Shown piece by piece: positions 1-13,700 of a stretch of DNA of 64,000 bases (positions are counted from its first letter, which is position 1; each line of letters begins with the position of its first letter). This DNA is from Epiperipatus broadwayi (Eukaryota > Onychophora > Udeonychophora > Euonychophora > Peripatidae), in contig JAQFVV010000072.1 of the NCBI GenBank assembly GCA_028023455.1, forward strand, positions 830,501-894,500. Reading direction: 5' to 3'. Made by a program: the position numbers and the translations under genes. The notes beneath the pieces were generated by a model that did not search any database, had not been told where the DNA came from, and saw only the letters and a program-made list of their open reading frames with translations.

Positions 1-1594
1 CTGTGTTTCAGTTATTACATAGTAGAGATGTCTGCCAGTCCCTTGTATATGTATTAAATGGATTATGTCCTATATACATGAGGGGTCAGATTGACATATG
101 GTCAACATGGGTATGACAAAAATCTCGGCCTCAGGATGGCCTTTGAGCATTCCATCCAGATTTTCAATTGGATGGACAGTTGAAGAGTCGGAGTATGGAG
201 TAGATGGAAGCCTGTCCATTAAAGTATGAAGATTGGCTATCTTAATATATATCTGAGTACTTATAGCATATATGTGTAGAGATGGTAATCAGGACCAACT
301 GATGATTGCTGGTTTAGCATGAAAGACGCATATTGGTGATTATTTATCTTTTCAACATATATGTGTTCAAGTGTATCAGTGTTATGAGATAGAGTGGAGG
401 GCGGTGTGATAGATCTGTTAATAATTGTATAAAGGATAAAGAAAAATATAACTTTACTTCTTTACTTTTTAAAATTGATTTCTTATAAAATTTTAACTAA
501 GAAAATTAATTTATTTGGTAATAAAAAAAATTGCTTGGAAGAGAGTTATTACTTTGAATAATTTATTAAATAATATAAAGAAGATTTTTGATAGGAATAC
601 TATTCCTGGAGAAGCAGATATTAACTCTTACTGTAAAAAGATGTATTTAGGTCAGAGAAGTTTGAGTTTAAATAAAGGAATAAAAGTTCGTAAAAAAAGG
701 GTTAAAAATAAATATCTCAATTCTGATTTACATATCCATGAAAGAGATACATGCAACATTATTAAATTTGATGAAGTTAATGTTATCTTCTTTGGATGAA
801 GTAAAATAAAATGAGAAATTAAAGAATCTTTATTATTAAAAATTTACGATATTAAAACAATTAACTTGTTTAAGAGTTCATTTAACATTAAAGGTGTGCA
901 TGATGTAATTGGGAATTATGGGAAATATAGTTAATATATATTTATCCATATGTTTTTTAGTCCTTTGCATATGAGATGTCTGCTTTGGCAGGGATTGGTC
1001 ATGTTTTTGAATATTTTTTGAGGGGGCTAGTCTTGTTTAATTCTGAATATGGGTAACTGTAATTAAATTATATATGGTATAACAAAACTCCATAGCAATG
1101 ATTACCAAACCCCAAGAATATATACAAGGATAATTAGAGGTATGCAAAATAAATTGAATAATGGCAGGAAAAGGCACCTAATCTATTAATTAATGCAATT
1201 TTTATTACATAATATTTTTGAGTTTTGAATGTAAATATATATGAGCTATTTGTTCATTTTATTATTCCATTACTGTTTTATCCCATTATTGGATTATTTA
1301 TTTATAGTTACAATTTATGCATTTAAAGTAAGAGTAACTAAATTAATTATAATCATTTTTGCTAATATAAAGAGTATAATTTATAAAAGTGGGTCGCAAA
1401 GATGTCTAGAAATATAAAAAAAAGCTTGGAAAATGCTGAGCCTATGTAATACCAAAATTAAATTGATAAGTTCATTCTACTAAAACAAATTTCCATATAT
1501 AGGAGATAAAAATCTAACTATATAGATAAAACTAACAAATATTATGTAACTTTAGTTGTTCTATTATTTTATCAATACATGATTTAAATAATAC
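1..1594. other. Intron 8 or beyond (no exon recognised)
   Basis: Very AT-rich. I read the minus strand for the USP His box and second CxxC and saw neither. The plus strand has a 94-codon lysine-rich open frame at 515-799 with no recognised motif, probably chance or a retroelement remnant. Positions 250-345 resemble the arm of the element near 49.85 kb (CCAACTGATGA-TGCTGGTT). Confidence 0.5.
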
Positions 1595-1713
1595 CTTATT
1601 TTAGGCTTATAATTAACAGTTGAATCCAATGGTGTAAAGTCTTTTGAAGGCACAACTATATCTAAACAAACTGGACATGGAAAATAATGACTTCCTCTAT
1701 GTCTACTAGCCAT
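1595..1713 (-). CDS. USP gene exon H: last RING-like cysteine pair
   Basis: Flanked by TTTGCAG and GTATTA; 39 codons plus two bases. MASRHRGSHYFPCPVCLDIV follows CIE of exon G in phase 0 and supplies CPVC (residues 712 and 715), giving the C-x14-C-x2-C end of the finger. VVPSKDFTPLDSTVNYKPKI follows. The 119 bases are open and the phase match is exact, so the exon is likely real. The next exon, which must begin with one base, was not found at 1-1594. Confidence 0.82.
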
Positions 1714-4700
1714 CTGCAAATAGTGAATTAAAAAAAAATCTTAATTCATTTACCAATATTCAATAAATATACTACTAATAAATACTATTAAAAATTTTAG
1801 CAAATGTAAATGATAATATACATAAAAGGCACATGTTATTTAAAACCATATAATTTCTATATTTTAATGTAGAATAATCAAGAAAGTTTGTGGCTAAGAA
1901 AAGCTAATTATTAATACAGGTTCTATAATTTGCTAAGGGAGAACATTCTAACTGATCTTATAAATAAAATCTAAAAACATGCGAGACGAAAATTGGAATT
2001 AAACAGAAATGTATTTTTAAAAACAAAAATTATATTTTCTTAATTTCTAAATTTATAGTACAATGATAATTGTGCTATTCTTGGCAATTGAAATGATGAT
2101 CTACGGAACATCTTTTATTGTTTTGAGAAAATGCAATATAAAAAGAATTGGGTTTGTTATTAATATTGAAAAATTCAAATGCTTTATCTGCCAGTCATGG
2201 GCGAAAAACCTTTTGACTTGGATGAGTTATAAGCTTGAAAATGTTGATGGTAGCTCTGTTGGTTGAATGACAAAATTGGATGTAACAGTGTGGCACAATC
2301 AGAATCCATATATTGTCAAACAAAGGGCATTTCATTGTAGAGATACTTCAACTAAATTAGCTGTATATATTCAGCCAAAATAATGGCATAGAAGGAACAC
2401 AATATAAAAGCACTAAAAATGTTATTTAAAAATACTTCATAACCAGGATATAACAAATAGAGTCAAACTGTAATCACCAAAAAAAAAAAATTTTTTTTGA
2501 TCCTTATGTATTAGTCTGGCGATGATGAAAGTGGACGGCACAAACAAATGTGTATCTAAAGACCGAATTAAACATTTACAATTTTCCAAAAAGCAAATTG
2601 AATAAATTTTGTAAGTAAATATTAGATAATATTCTGACGAGAAGAAAGTTATTAGTCAAAATGTTAGTTTTGCTGCTAATTTTATAGCCAAACAATGATG
2701 GTGTTTCATTCAGGATTGTCAAAAGAGAGTAACCATTCGTAACGGAATGTTGTTCGAGGTTAGAAAATTCAATCCACAGCAGTGATGCTAAAGAAACAAC
2801 ATTATTGTAAATGGATAGAATTACATGGTTAATTATATATATATGTCAAGGATTGGTGGCCTAGCGGTTAGCATAGCTGCCTTCCAAACAGCTCGCCCGG
2901 ATTTGCTTCCTGGTCAATGCATTTGACATATGGGAAAAAAAATTATATATATATATATTTTTGGTTTGGTTACCACTTGTGATAAATTTAGAGAGTTAAA
3001 AGTTTACTGATTGGAAGATCATTTCTTGCAAAAAACATAAATGTGTGTTTGCTTCATTTCCACTAAATAAAGTTATAAGTGACCATTTTTAAAAATAAAA
3101 AAATCTTTATAAGTTTAGATGGTAGAAGATAATTTCTCACAAAAAACATAAAAGTGTCTTAGTAGACATGTATTATTTCCAGTAAATGAAGTTATAGGTA
3201 ATCATTATTCAAAATAAATAGTTCTGGACTAATATGTATGTGAAATCTTACCATAGGACTCATACGTAAGTCCCATTTCCTTTTAATGATAAAATAAATT
3301 TCAAATTCATAGTAACAAATTTCATTTTAATTTTTTTTTTTTAATTTCATGAACTTTTATTAGCATTTTCTGGTGAGAATAAATCAATTATTGGTCCACA
3401 CAAAAAAGTACAAAGATTAAAATGCACTTCATTAAATATTAATTAGCTCATATTCTTGTCACTAAATAGTAAAAAACACTTTAAGCAAAGAGTGATTAAG
3501 AACACATGCCCTCATTTGTAATGTCTTCTTTATTACAATTCACTTTACTAAGATACAGATTATTTAAATTTTGAACCCAGATTTTTAGAGACCTTAAACT
3601 TTATGGCAAATATTAAAATTTATTTCAGCATAAATATTATTCATTGAATTTCTCACACTTTTTTCATTCAGAATATTCATGAAAATTGAAAATTTGTGGT
3701 AACTTTAAGATATCACATGTGAGTTTGAAAAAAAAAAGGGGGAGAATTTAAATAATATTTATGTTAGAATAAATCATACAATAAATCTTTATAAACAGCA
3801 ATAATTGTATATATATATAATAACTCCATATGATTTATTTAATATATAAAAAGCAGAATAAATTAAATTTCTTTCCATTTTTGATAATCATGCAAGAATT
3901 TAATAATTGATATATCAATCTTTAAATAAGTTTGAAGTTTATAACTAGGCTAAAAATTAAAATAATAATAAAATAAAAAAATTAAAAAGAATTATAAAGG
4001 AAGGAATTTATATTAATGAAATAAAACCTGTCATGAAGAGGTTGTTAATGGAAAAAGAAAAGAAAAAGAAAATAATAGTTGATTTAATTAAATAATTATA
4101 GGGGATTATTTTAAGGATTTAAGAAATGAATATAATGGAAATTTAAGATTATTTATTAGAAGAGTTTTAAGGTAAGAGTTCTTTGTATTTGTTATATGTA
4201 TTGGATTATTGTGGAATATTTTTATTTATATTTATTGCTTTTTATGTATTTTTTTAGTTGTTCCTTGATAAAGACTATATATATATAGTGAAAATGTTAA
4301 GATTTTTATTTGTACTTTATAATAGTAAGAAGTTTGCTTGTGGTTTGTTTGTTTATAAATAATTATAATATAATAAGATTAATGAGTGTGTTCAATATTA
4401 TACTTATTAAATGAATTGTAGTCAATTACTTGCACTAAATATACACTAATTATATGTCTATAGATGTATTACCATACATTAGGTATGACAATTTAATTCC
4501 TGAAGTGGATCTAAATATACATGTGGAAGTGTTAGGGTGACTGGATCAATCAAAAATCGGGACATGACAACCAATCATTTTTGTGGCATTGCATCCTTTT
4601 TTTTATAAAACTCCATTCTTGTGTATATTTATCATTGTAAGTACACCCTCTTTGGCATGTTGTCAATTGTTTAGGTCATTAATATTCCAATTAATTTTAT

Positions 4701-7700
4701 TACTGTAGAAAATTAATATCAACAAAGAACTAGAAAAACTACACTGTCAATCAAAGCAGGTGCAAACACAGTTCAAATTTTAGCCCAAAAAAATCCAACT
4801 GCGCATACCAAAGGCGAGAGTGGACGTAAGAACACATCTAGCTTGAAAACCCGGCCATACAACATAATAGCGAGCTTTGTTTTGATGTGAAATTTGTCTG
4901 AAGTTTTTATAATATTATTGTAAAGAATGAAGTGGACAGAGAGAGCCAAGAAACTCATTTTTACAATGAATTATTTATGTAAGACAAATAATAATTATGA
5001 GTATTTGAAAATCGGGACATACAACAGTCCCGAAAAACATTTCGGGGATACTAGGACATCTAATCAAAAATCGAGACATAATCATGAAAAATCGGGATGT
5101 CTGGTCACCCTAGAAAGTCTACACTAGTGGCTACTATCACCTTCAAAGTGGGTCCCTTACGCATCCACACCTTGATTTAAATGATGTTCCCATTTCTGAA
5201 AGCACAACTGGGACTCATTTTCTGGAATACCTTTCCACAGCTGTCTCATATTCTAGTAAATATCAGTTATAGTAAAAAAATCTTTGACTTTTCAGTGCCG
5301 TTTTTAATTTTGGAAATAATCAAAAATCACAGGGAGCTATGTCAGGCAAATAGGCAGGATAGACTAATTGTGTAATTGATTTTTTGGCAAAAAAGTCTTT
5401 CGCAATGAGTGCACTATGACGTGGCACATTATCATGATAAATGATTCACTTGTCAGGCTACAATTTGGGTCTTTTTCTTCAAACAGAATCTCCTAACCTC
5501 TGAAATACTTTTAAATAACATTGGTGGTTGATTGTTTGTCCTTGTTTAATAAATTCTTGGTGGACTATTCTTTTATAATCAAAGAAACAACCAGCGTGGT
5601 CTTAAACTGAGAGCGCAACATGTGCCTTTTTAGGGTATGGTGAATCCGGGGATTTCTATTGCATGCTCTAATGTTTTGTTTCTGGGTCATACTGAAAGCA
5701 CCAAGTTTCATTACCCATAATTACTTTCAGAAACAAGATTCATATTTGAAGTAAGATCACTTGTAACATCAAACCGATGCAGTTCTGTTCATCCTGTCAA
5801 GATCAGAGGCACAAATTTTGCAGAAATCTTTCTCGTACCCAATTCTTAACTGTTTTTCGATTAATCTGCAATTCTTCAGCTATCAATCTCACACTTAATC
5901 ATCTGGCTGAAGTATTGCTTCTAGCACTTTGTTAATATTAACTCAGTCATCGTTGTTTTTAGTTGTCCACTTCTGGGATCATCCATCACATCTTCTCACC
6001 CATCTTGGAACTTCTTATGCCATTCAAACACTCGATTATTTCAGAGCATCTTCATCATGTTCCACTTGCAAAAGCTTATGCACAGATATTATGTTCTCAA
6101 TAGATTACTAACAACTAGATCTATCAGCTTAAAATTTACACATGTGCTACTTTAAACATGTTTAAACATGAATACTCATGTGATTTCAATACAATTATAT
6201 CATAAGTGACATCAAATTGTCACACCTTGTATATATGTGTGTGTGTGTGTGTAATTAAAATGATTAATCAAACTGCAAAGAAGTATGTAAATATATATTT
6301 ATAACAATGACGTATACCAAATGCAATAAAAGGTACTAACAACAAATTCAACTCCACAGATATTTTGTTTTGCCACAGAAATTCCTTCGTGCATCTCTGG
6401 AATCAGTCCTAATCAGTGCACAAATACAAAGACATACAATATTAAAGTTGAGAACATATTTTTCATCAAGAGTAAAAAAATAATAATTCAAACAATCTAT
6501 AAATTGAGATAACCATACATATATTATCGATAGAAAGCCAGAGAAATTATTCTAACATTTTAAATATAGTAAATATGCTTTATAGGGATAATTTCTTGGA
6601 ATTACTATTGATACACACACACATAGAGTGGATTTATAAAGGTGTGTGCATTACTTTTTTCACTCTACTTCATAATTTAAAAACACCACATATCATCATC
6701 ATATTTCTATAATGTTTGTTTCTAGGGAGACCTGAATAAGTTTTCTGTTGTGGAACAAAATAAGTGTAGTATTGAGCTATTTATCAGTACCTTTATTGTA
6801 TTTGATATGTACAACCATTATAAATTTATACATTTGCAAATTTTTGTTTTTGCAGTTTGATTAACCATATATTGGAATTTATGATATTAATATTATATAC
6901 ATAAATAAAAAATAAGACAATATTATTACCTCTATGCAATTTCCACATAATGTGCATTGACAAGGTACATGAATTAAAAGTTCAGAATCATCCATATCTT
7001 CTAAGCATATTGCACATGGATGCCATTGATTTTTAGGTTTCTCTCCGGAGCTATCAGAGCAAGAGTTTTCTAATTTGGGTATACTAGAGTCAGTAATCTT
7101 TATATCTTTTGGACTACTATTTTCTTGATCCATCATGGAAGACTCTTCATCTTCAGGAAGAATAGCAGGCAGCATTTGAAATGCATATATAAAATGATTA
7201 TTATCATTTACTAACCGAAGAACTCTATTATCATCCTAAAAAATAAGTTATGTTTTCAAATAAATAGTAGTCAAATAACATATATATAAACAAAGATATA
7301 GACGGAGAATGTTTATGTAATAACTAGAGAAATATGTCTAGCAATAATGTCACTAGATAACCACCAATTAAAACTGGTATCTCTAAATGGAACCATTTGC
7401 TCTAGCAACCAACAATAACAAACTTGAACAAAATGTGATTATTGATTACTAGAACAAGTAATTGGCTTGGGCTATTAATTTTGATTAGTGATTCCTTAGA
7501 AACATCATTGCTAGACATATTTCTCTAGTTAATACATAAAAATTCCCCACTTACTCCTTTGCTTATATTTTAATTAATTCATAAAAATGTTTAAGATACA
7601 TACACATACACACATACCATTGACGGCAATTTGTAAACATTTTATGGATATTTTTTCCCAGAAAAAAAAAAAAGACACAAAGAAGAAATTAAAAATCATT

Positions 7701-10700
7701 AATCCATATCTTAAAGTAATAAGAAATGATTTGGGAGGAATATTGTATTCATACTCTGATGACATCTCCGTTTTTCTTACAATGAAAAACAAATAGCAAA
7801 ACTATTAAAAATTCTAAACAATTATATAAGCAAATATAAGTTTATTTTCAATATGGAGAAATCAAGTGCAAGATATCAATTTACACATGAAGTTATCCTG
7901 AACAATACTTCAAAAAAAAAAATATAGCTCATTTGTACGATTTCCTTTTTACCTAAGCAACTCTGAAATGCATTTACAAAATACAAGAGAAATTCAATAA
8001 AATTGAGAGTGCAATCAATTCATTTTTCAAATCATACTTATTACTATATGCAAAAATAGCCTTGTTTAATCTTGTAATGATGACACATATACAGTATTAT
8101 AATCCTATATTTAATATATACTAAAACTTTCATAAAAAAATTTATCTACATAGAAAGCTATTATGTGGGAGGAGGGGGTTGACAATTTCAATTAAATGAA
8201 TTTAAAGTCTTTTCGTGCAAAATGGATTGGATTTACATTCAATAAACATTTTTCTAATACAGAAAACATAATCTTATCTTGTCATGTGCAAAGTTTTTTC
8301 CATATCTTGAAGTAATCTTTAAGATTATACCAACAGATAAAGCACCATCTACCACTGGCTACTAAAACACATTACTTTCTGCATTTCTAAATATTTCAAA
8401 GTTAGTACTCAGCCCCCCCCCCCTAGAAATAAATATAACTACTGTGAAGACTAATCATTAATCTATCCACTTTCTTCAAATGACAAAACAAACCCCTTTT
8501 AAATATACTCAACAAAAAAATGTAAATTCTGGTCACTTGAACCTAAATATTCTTCTTAAACTAAACTTAGAATGGTTTCTTATCTTATATTTTTTCAGAT
8601 ATAGAAGAAACAGAATTAACACAGGAGATATGTGCAAACTATTCTTTTTTTCACCTCCTACTTTAAATAATATTCGTCTGGCCATTCCTAAAATTTACAA
8701 AAATAAAAATTATAATATTCAAGCACTTCTTCGAACATATTGCAAAAGTAATTGCACATTATTATTCTTATGGTGTACTAGATGCCCATTCATGAACAAC
8801 TCAAACACAAGTCACCCAAACATTTTTTGGAACAACATTCACAGCTTTGGTCCCTAATGCAATGATGCTCAGCTTATAACATGACTTATTTAATCAAAAT
8901 GATGACAGGGAAAAATTGAAGAATATAATGGAAAATATAGGATTACATGAAGCATAATATGATGTGATACACATCTATCAAAGAATGTAATTTCCTTTTT
9001 TTTTTTAATAGTAAGATTCTTTATACAATAGTTTTTTTGTGTGTGTGTATGAATCAATGTTTCAACTTTGTTTCATTTTTACATTCTGTTTATTATTGAT
9101 TTGTAATATCTAATGAGTTTCAACAAAGTTCTTATTTGAAAACATCAACTGCTATTGCAGCTACTAATACCAACAACAATAAAAAGCCCCATCTTCCTTG
9201 ATTTGTCAGTGCTCATGGAAATAAGCTCCTGTATTTAATGATTAAAAACCTGATACATTACCAATAAAAAAAAAAATGCTTTAATATTTATGAATATGCA
9301 ATGGAATATTTTTAAACATGTATTTATTGTCTGTATATATTTACATAATGCTTTTTTAATTGAAATTTTTATGATCGGTGGCAAAGAAGTCTAACAACTA
9401 TGGCTGCCTCATGGAGATATGACTTATGCTGATATGATTAAATCATCATTCAACCCCATAGCTTCCATTAAAAATCCTAATAATATCAATAAGAACAAAA
9501 ATTTCAATTCTAAGATTTAGGATAGCAATTTTATGAACCTTCATTCTTTCGCTATCTCGGCAAAAGACAATCATGTGTGCTCACAAATAAAGTAAACTGA
9601 TAGGCTATTATAAAATAATTATTTAATTTATTCAAATGGTTTTTTTTTTTACTGAACAATCAATCATTTTAGCAATCACAAATTTCAATTGTTCTTTGTA
9701 CAAATTTCTACAGGGATTGCTTTAGGCCATTCTCAGAATAGACAACCAATGGGACAATATTTGCCCATTACAAATCATCCCAATTAAAAATAGACAACAT
9801 GCAATTGACTCGAATTTTGAAAAATGTTTTCTTACATTATTCAGTCAATAATTTTAAAAAAAAACTAACAGAACCACTTGGAAATGTAATTCATGTTCAA
9901 CCAGTATATCTTAAAGATATACAGTTACTATATTACAGTTACTGTATATAGTAATAATTATAATTTTAAATAAAGATATTCCACTGAACATACTCATGCA
10001 AACAGCAGATCAAAAACCATGGTATTTTTATGCATTCTGGGAACAAAATCCCAATGTTTTTACTACGAACAACATGGACACTTAGCTTTTAATTGTAGTA
10101 ATGTGCAGTGTAAACCATGTAACATAGTAAACACACGTATAAATCAATGCCAAGTAATAAACCACAAAAAAATGATATATAACCTACCTAATACTGTTTT
10201 AAATAATAATAATATTCAAAGAAACAAATTTGGAAAATATAATTGATCATGAAAAATCAGAAGAATAGTAAAAATTTACCAATTAAAAGACCCAGAGAAC
10301 TTCCAAAAGGTTAACAATGTACTACCCATCATCGTAAACAAAACAGAAAGGGTAAAAAGCATAGTCAGACTCCATGTAAGCTTGGAATAAAATTGGTCCA
10401 ATCACAGGACACCAGTGGAGAAGAAAAAAACTTAACGGTATATGAACAATACAAAAAGTTAAAACTATTAACATAAACTACTAATACACTGAATTTGCAG
10501 AGACCACAGAAGATATGGTGTTCAGAGATTTTAAAGGTATATTGCTTTCATATTTTGTGGGGAGTTATGAGCTCAGGAGCTGCTGGGTTTAAGCAGTGAA
10601 TCTTCATATCTTAATGATTTAACACAGATCATTTTTCAAAGATATATAATTTCCTTACACACTTTTTTTAGTTTTACTTATTATGAAATTAAAATAATCA

Positions 10701-13700
10701 TTCAATATTTAAGACATTTTTGTTATCACCTTCCCTTGTCATTCTTATAACTCTTAAGGAGTAATTAAAATAGCCATAAAATGAAAAAAATAAATTGGGA
10801 TAGACCATCTAAATGTATGTTTTTGATCAAAAACAATAGTAATAATAATATTATTAAAAAAATGACTTGTTGTTTAGGAGTTCATATAAACTTCAAGCAC
10901 AAGAAATGACAGAGTTGAAGCATATTCCATAGTCCTTGATGTTAAATGTCTTCCATTCTACCACTGCACTAACCCCCGCAGAACAATATTGCCATTCCAT
11001 ATTTGAGAAAGAAATATTACTTGAGAAAGTGCCTGAAAATTTTCTATATTTCACTTTTCCCCCCCAAACTGATTTAGAAGCTACTTTCATTTTACATATT
11101 TTCTAGAAATTTATATCCATTACTTTATCTCATTTAGATAAAAAAATGTTATTCACCTGCTGTAATTTATCTTTGCATTTTTAATCCTAAAACTTCACTA
11201 TTAATTATTAAAACTCCTGTTCTAATTGGTTGAGCCCCTTAGATCTTGCTGACATCTAATTTTATTTCTTATCTCTAAATGCATCTGGTAAAAATAAAAT
11301 CTCTTTTCTAATTGTTATTTATTAATTAGTTTTTTTTTTTATGGAATTCCATTCTTATCTTTTTTTAATAATTAAAAACCTGCAATTCTTTTATCTACTG
11401 TGATAAGTTTTAATTTTACTTTCTATTAAAATTTATTACTTATTTTTAAACTTTAAATGTGTATGTATTTCAACATACACACACACACACATATATATAT
11501 ATCATATAAATGTTTATATGTTTCTCAAGCTTTATATATGTATGTATTTTAACATACACACATAAACATAGCAATAGTTGATTGGTATTAGATTACTATT
11601 AACTGAAGATGATAGAAAAATGTTTTGATGTTAATCAGATATATAACAATACAATATTATTTTGTAATAATCTAGATAGAATTTTCTAAATTTACACTTT
11701 GACTTATACATTAATTAAAGAACACTTTCAAAGTTTGATTACCATTCCAACTAAGCTGGTCAGATGTTGAATTAAAATATCTATAATCTTTAAAACAAAA
11801 TTCACAAACCTAATATCATTTTTTCATTAAAAAAACGTTGATATAATCTGCAATCCCACAAAAAAAAAAAAAAAAACTAAATATGTATATATAAACAAAA
11901 AAATTGTAATCAATATACTTTTAAAAATACTTACCAAAATCCTTGAAATTTTACTGTCTACAACTTCTGCTATTAAAATATCACAGATACTTTCAATCCC
12001 AATTAATTCTTTCAATTTTTCTTTCAATCTTTTTACATTATCATTTTTATTAAGTGTAACTGAATAGCGAATTATTTTTCTACTTGCACAAGGAACATAC
12101 ATTATATCTGAAATAAATTATATATATTTGTGCATGTGTCTATGTATGTATTATTACAAAAATATATTCAATTACATACAAAAGAAAAGCAGAGTTATAT
12201 ATAATTATTTACATTTTTTTAATTTTTTAATAATTTGTGAAATATGTATTTGATAGCCCTTTTGAAAAAGCACAGTTCATAACCATTATAAACAATATTA
12301 ATAGAATAATTATATCCATTACAGATTGATCATTTTTATTTATTATTTGATAATAACTAATTCAAAATTAGTGAATCTTATTCTAAAACTTTAATTATTA
12401 ATTGACATAAATATTATTCAATTACATAAAATATAGATTCTCTCAATTTTATTTGGTGAAAAACATATATGTAAATTTATTAATTTGACTAATGCAGTAT
12501 TTGTTAAAAATTTAATTCAGAAATCGTATTGTCTAAACAGTTTTATCATCAAAATATCAAAACAGGATATCAGACTGGCAGGACATACTTATTTATACAT
12601 ATGCATTTTATACATTATATACATAAATATAAAATTTATGCCACAATTATATATATATATATTTTTACATTTATTAAAGAAATAAAGAGAGGATTTATTT
12701 AATTCATCACAAACATTTTTATTAATAAATCAAAAAGTAAATAACAGAGGCTGGTATACAATCACTGATCAAGATGTAATTTATTCACTACTTTTAATGT
12801 GGTAAATATATCATATATCAATAATTGTTTAATAAATTGGATATACAAGAAAGTCAGAAATTATCCATCACAGGTTCATGGGTTTATTTGGGAAACTTGA
12901 TTCAAACAAATAAAACTCATTATATGTATTGCCACTCACAGCAAGCTAGAGTAATCAATGGATGCCAGAAGGCTTGTGCATAAAATCCCCATCTAGTAGC
13001 TACTCATCCAATATCCCCAGACTAGTTTCTGGCTTGTGGCCTTCGTCAGTGAGGAGCCTTGGATTTGAGAGCACTGCACCTAGATCTTAGGATCTAATGC
13101 AACCCTCCAGCAGCCACTTTTGGGCTTAGGATTGAAGATATTAAGGTGTTTTCAATTTAAGACTCATAGTTTTGTAGTCAAATGGAGATAAAAGGTGGCT
13201 GCTGGAGGGTTGCATTAGATTCTAAGATCTAGGTGCAGTGCTCTCAGATCCAAGGCTCCTCACTGACTAAGGCCACAAGCAGAGATATTGGATGAGTAGG
13301 CACTAGATGGAGATTTTATGCACAAGCCTTCTGGCATCCATTCATTACTATAGCTTGCTGTGAGTGGCAATACGTATAGTGAGTTTTGTATGTTTTAATA
13401 ACAGTAATAAGCAAGCATAAGAAATGGTGATCATGTGATGTTTATTGGCTTGAAACTTGATTCAGTCATAAATTATAAATATAAGTCAATACTTGGAATA
13501 AATAATTTAGAGTAGTAGTAAAAATAAGTCACAGAGCTAAAAAATCCCAAACTGATTCCCAGCTAAGAAAAGTTAAGTTTTATCAATTGAATACAACTTT
13601 TTTTCTCATCTTGCTTCTTAGAAGCTCTCATATTACTTGATCTCCTGAACAACATCAGGCGTTAATTACTACAACATACAAATCTCCAAACCAATTTCAG

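Larger units (their letters stand above)
1714..6929 (-). other. USP intron 7
   Basis: 5.2 kb between exons G and H. It holds a tRNA-related SINE near 2.85 kb, a hAT MITE at 4533-5112 and a mariner relic at 5128-6110. The rest is AT-rich with short microsatellites, such as a TG run at 6236-6252. No other exon was recognised. Confidence 0.8.
7236..11934 (-). other. USP intron 6
   Basis: 4.7 kb between exons F and G. It holds an inverted-repeat MITE at 7312-7540, a reverse transcriptase relic at about 7640-8860, a zinc-knuckle fragment near 10.05 kb, a C11 run at 8413-8423 and CA/TA repeats near 11.48 kb. No further exon seen. Confidence 0.8.

Noticed and set aside
515-799. 94-codon plus-strand frame as a small gene
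   Set aside because: Low-complexity Lys/Asn/Ile content, no motif, no splice or promoter context, and AT-rich DNA readily gives such frames.
5181-5375. Plus-strand frames at 5.2-6.1 kb as a coding gene
   Set aside because: The minus strand carries the ordered mariner blocks; the plus frames are shadows.
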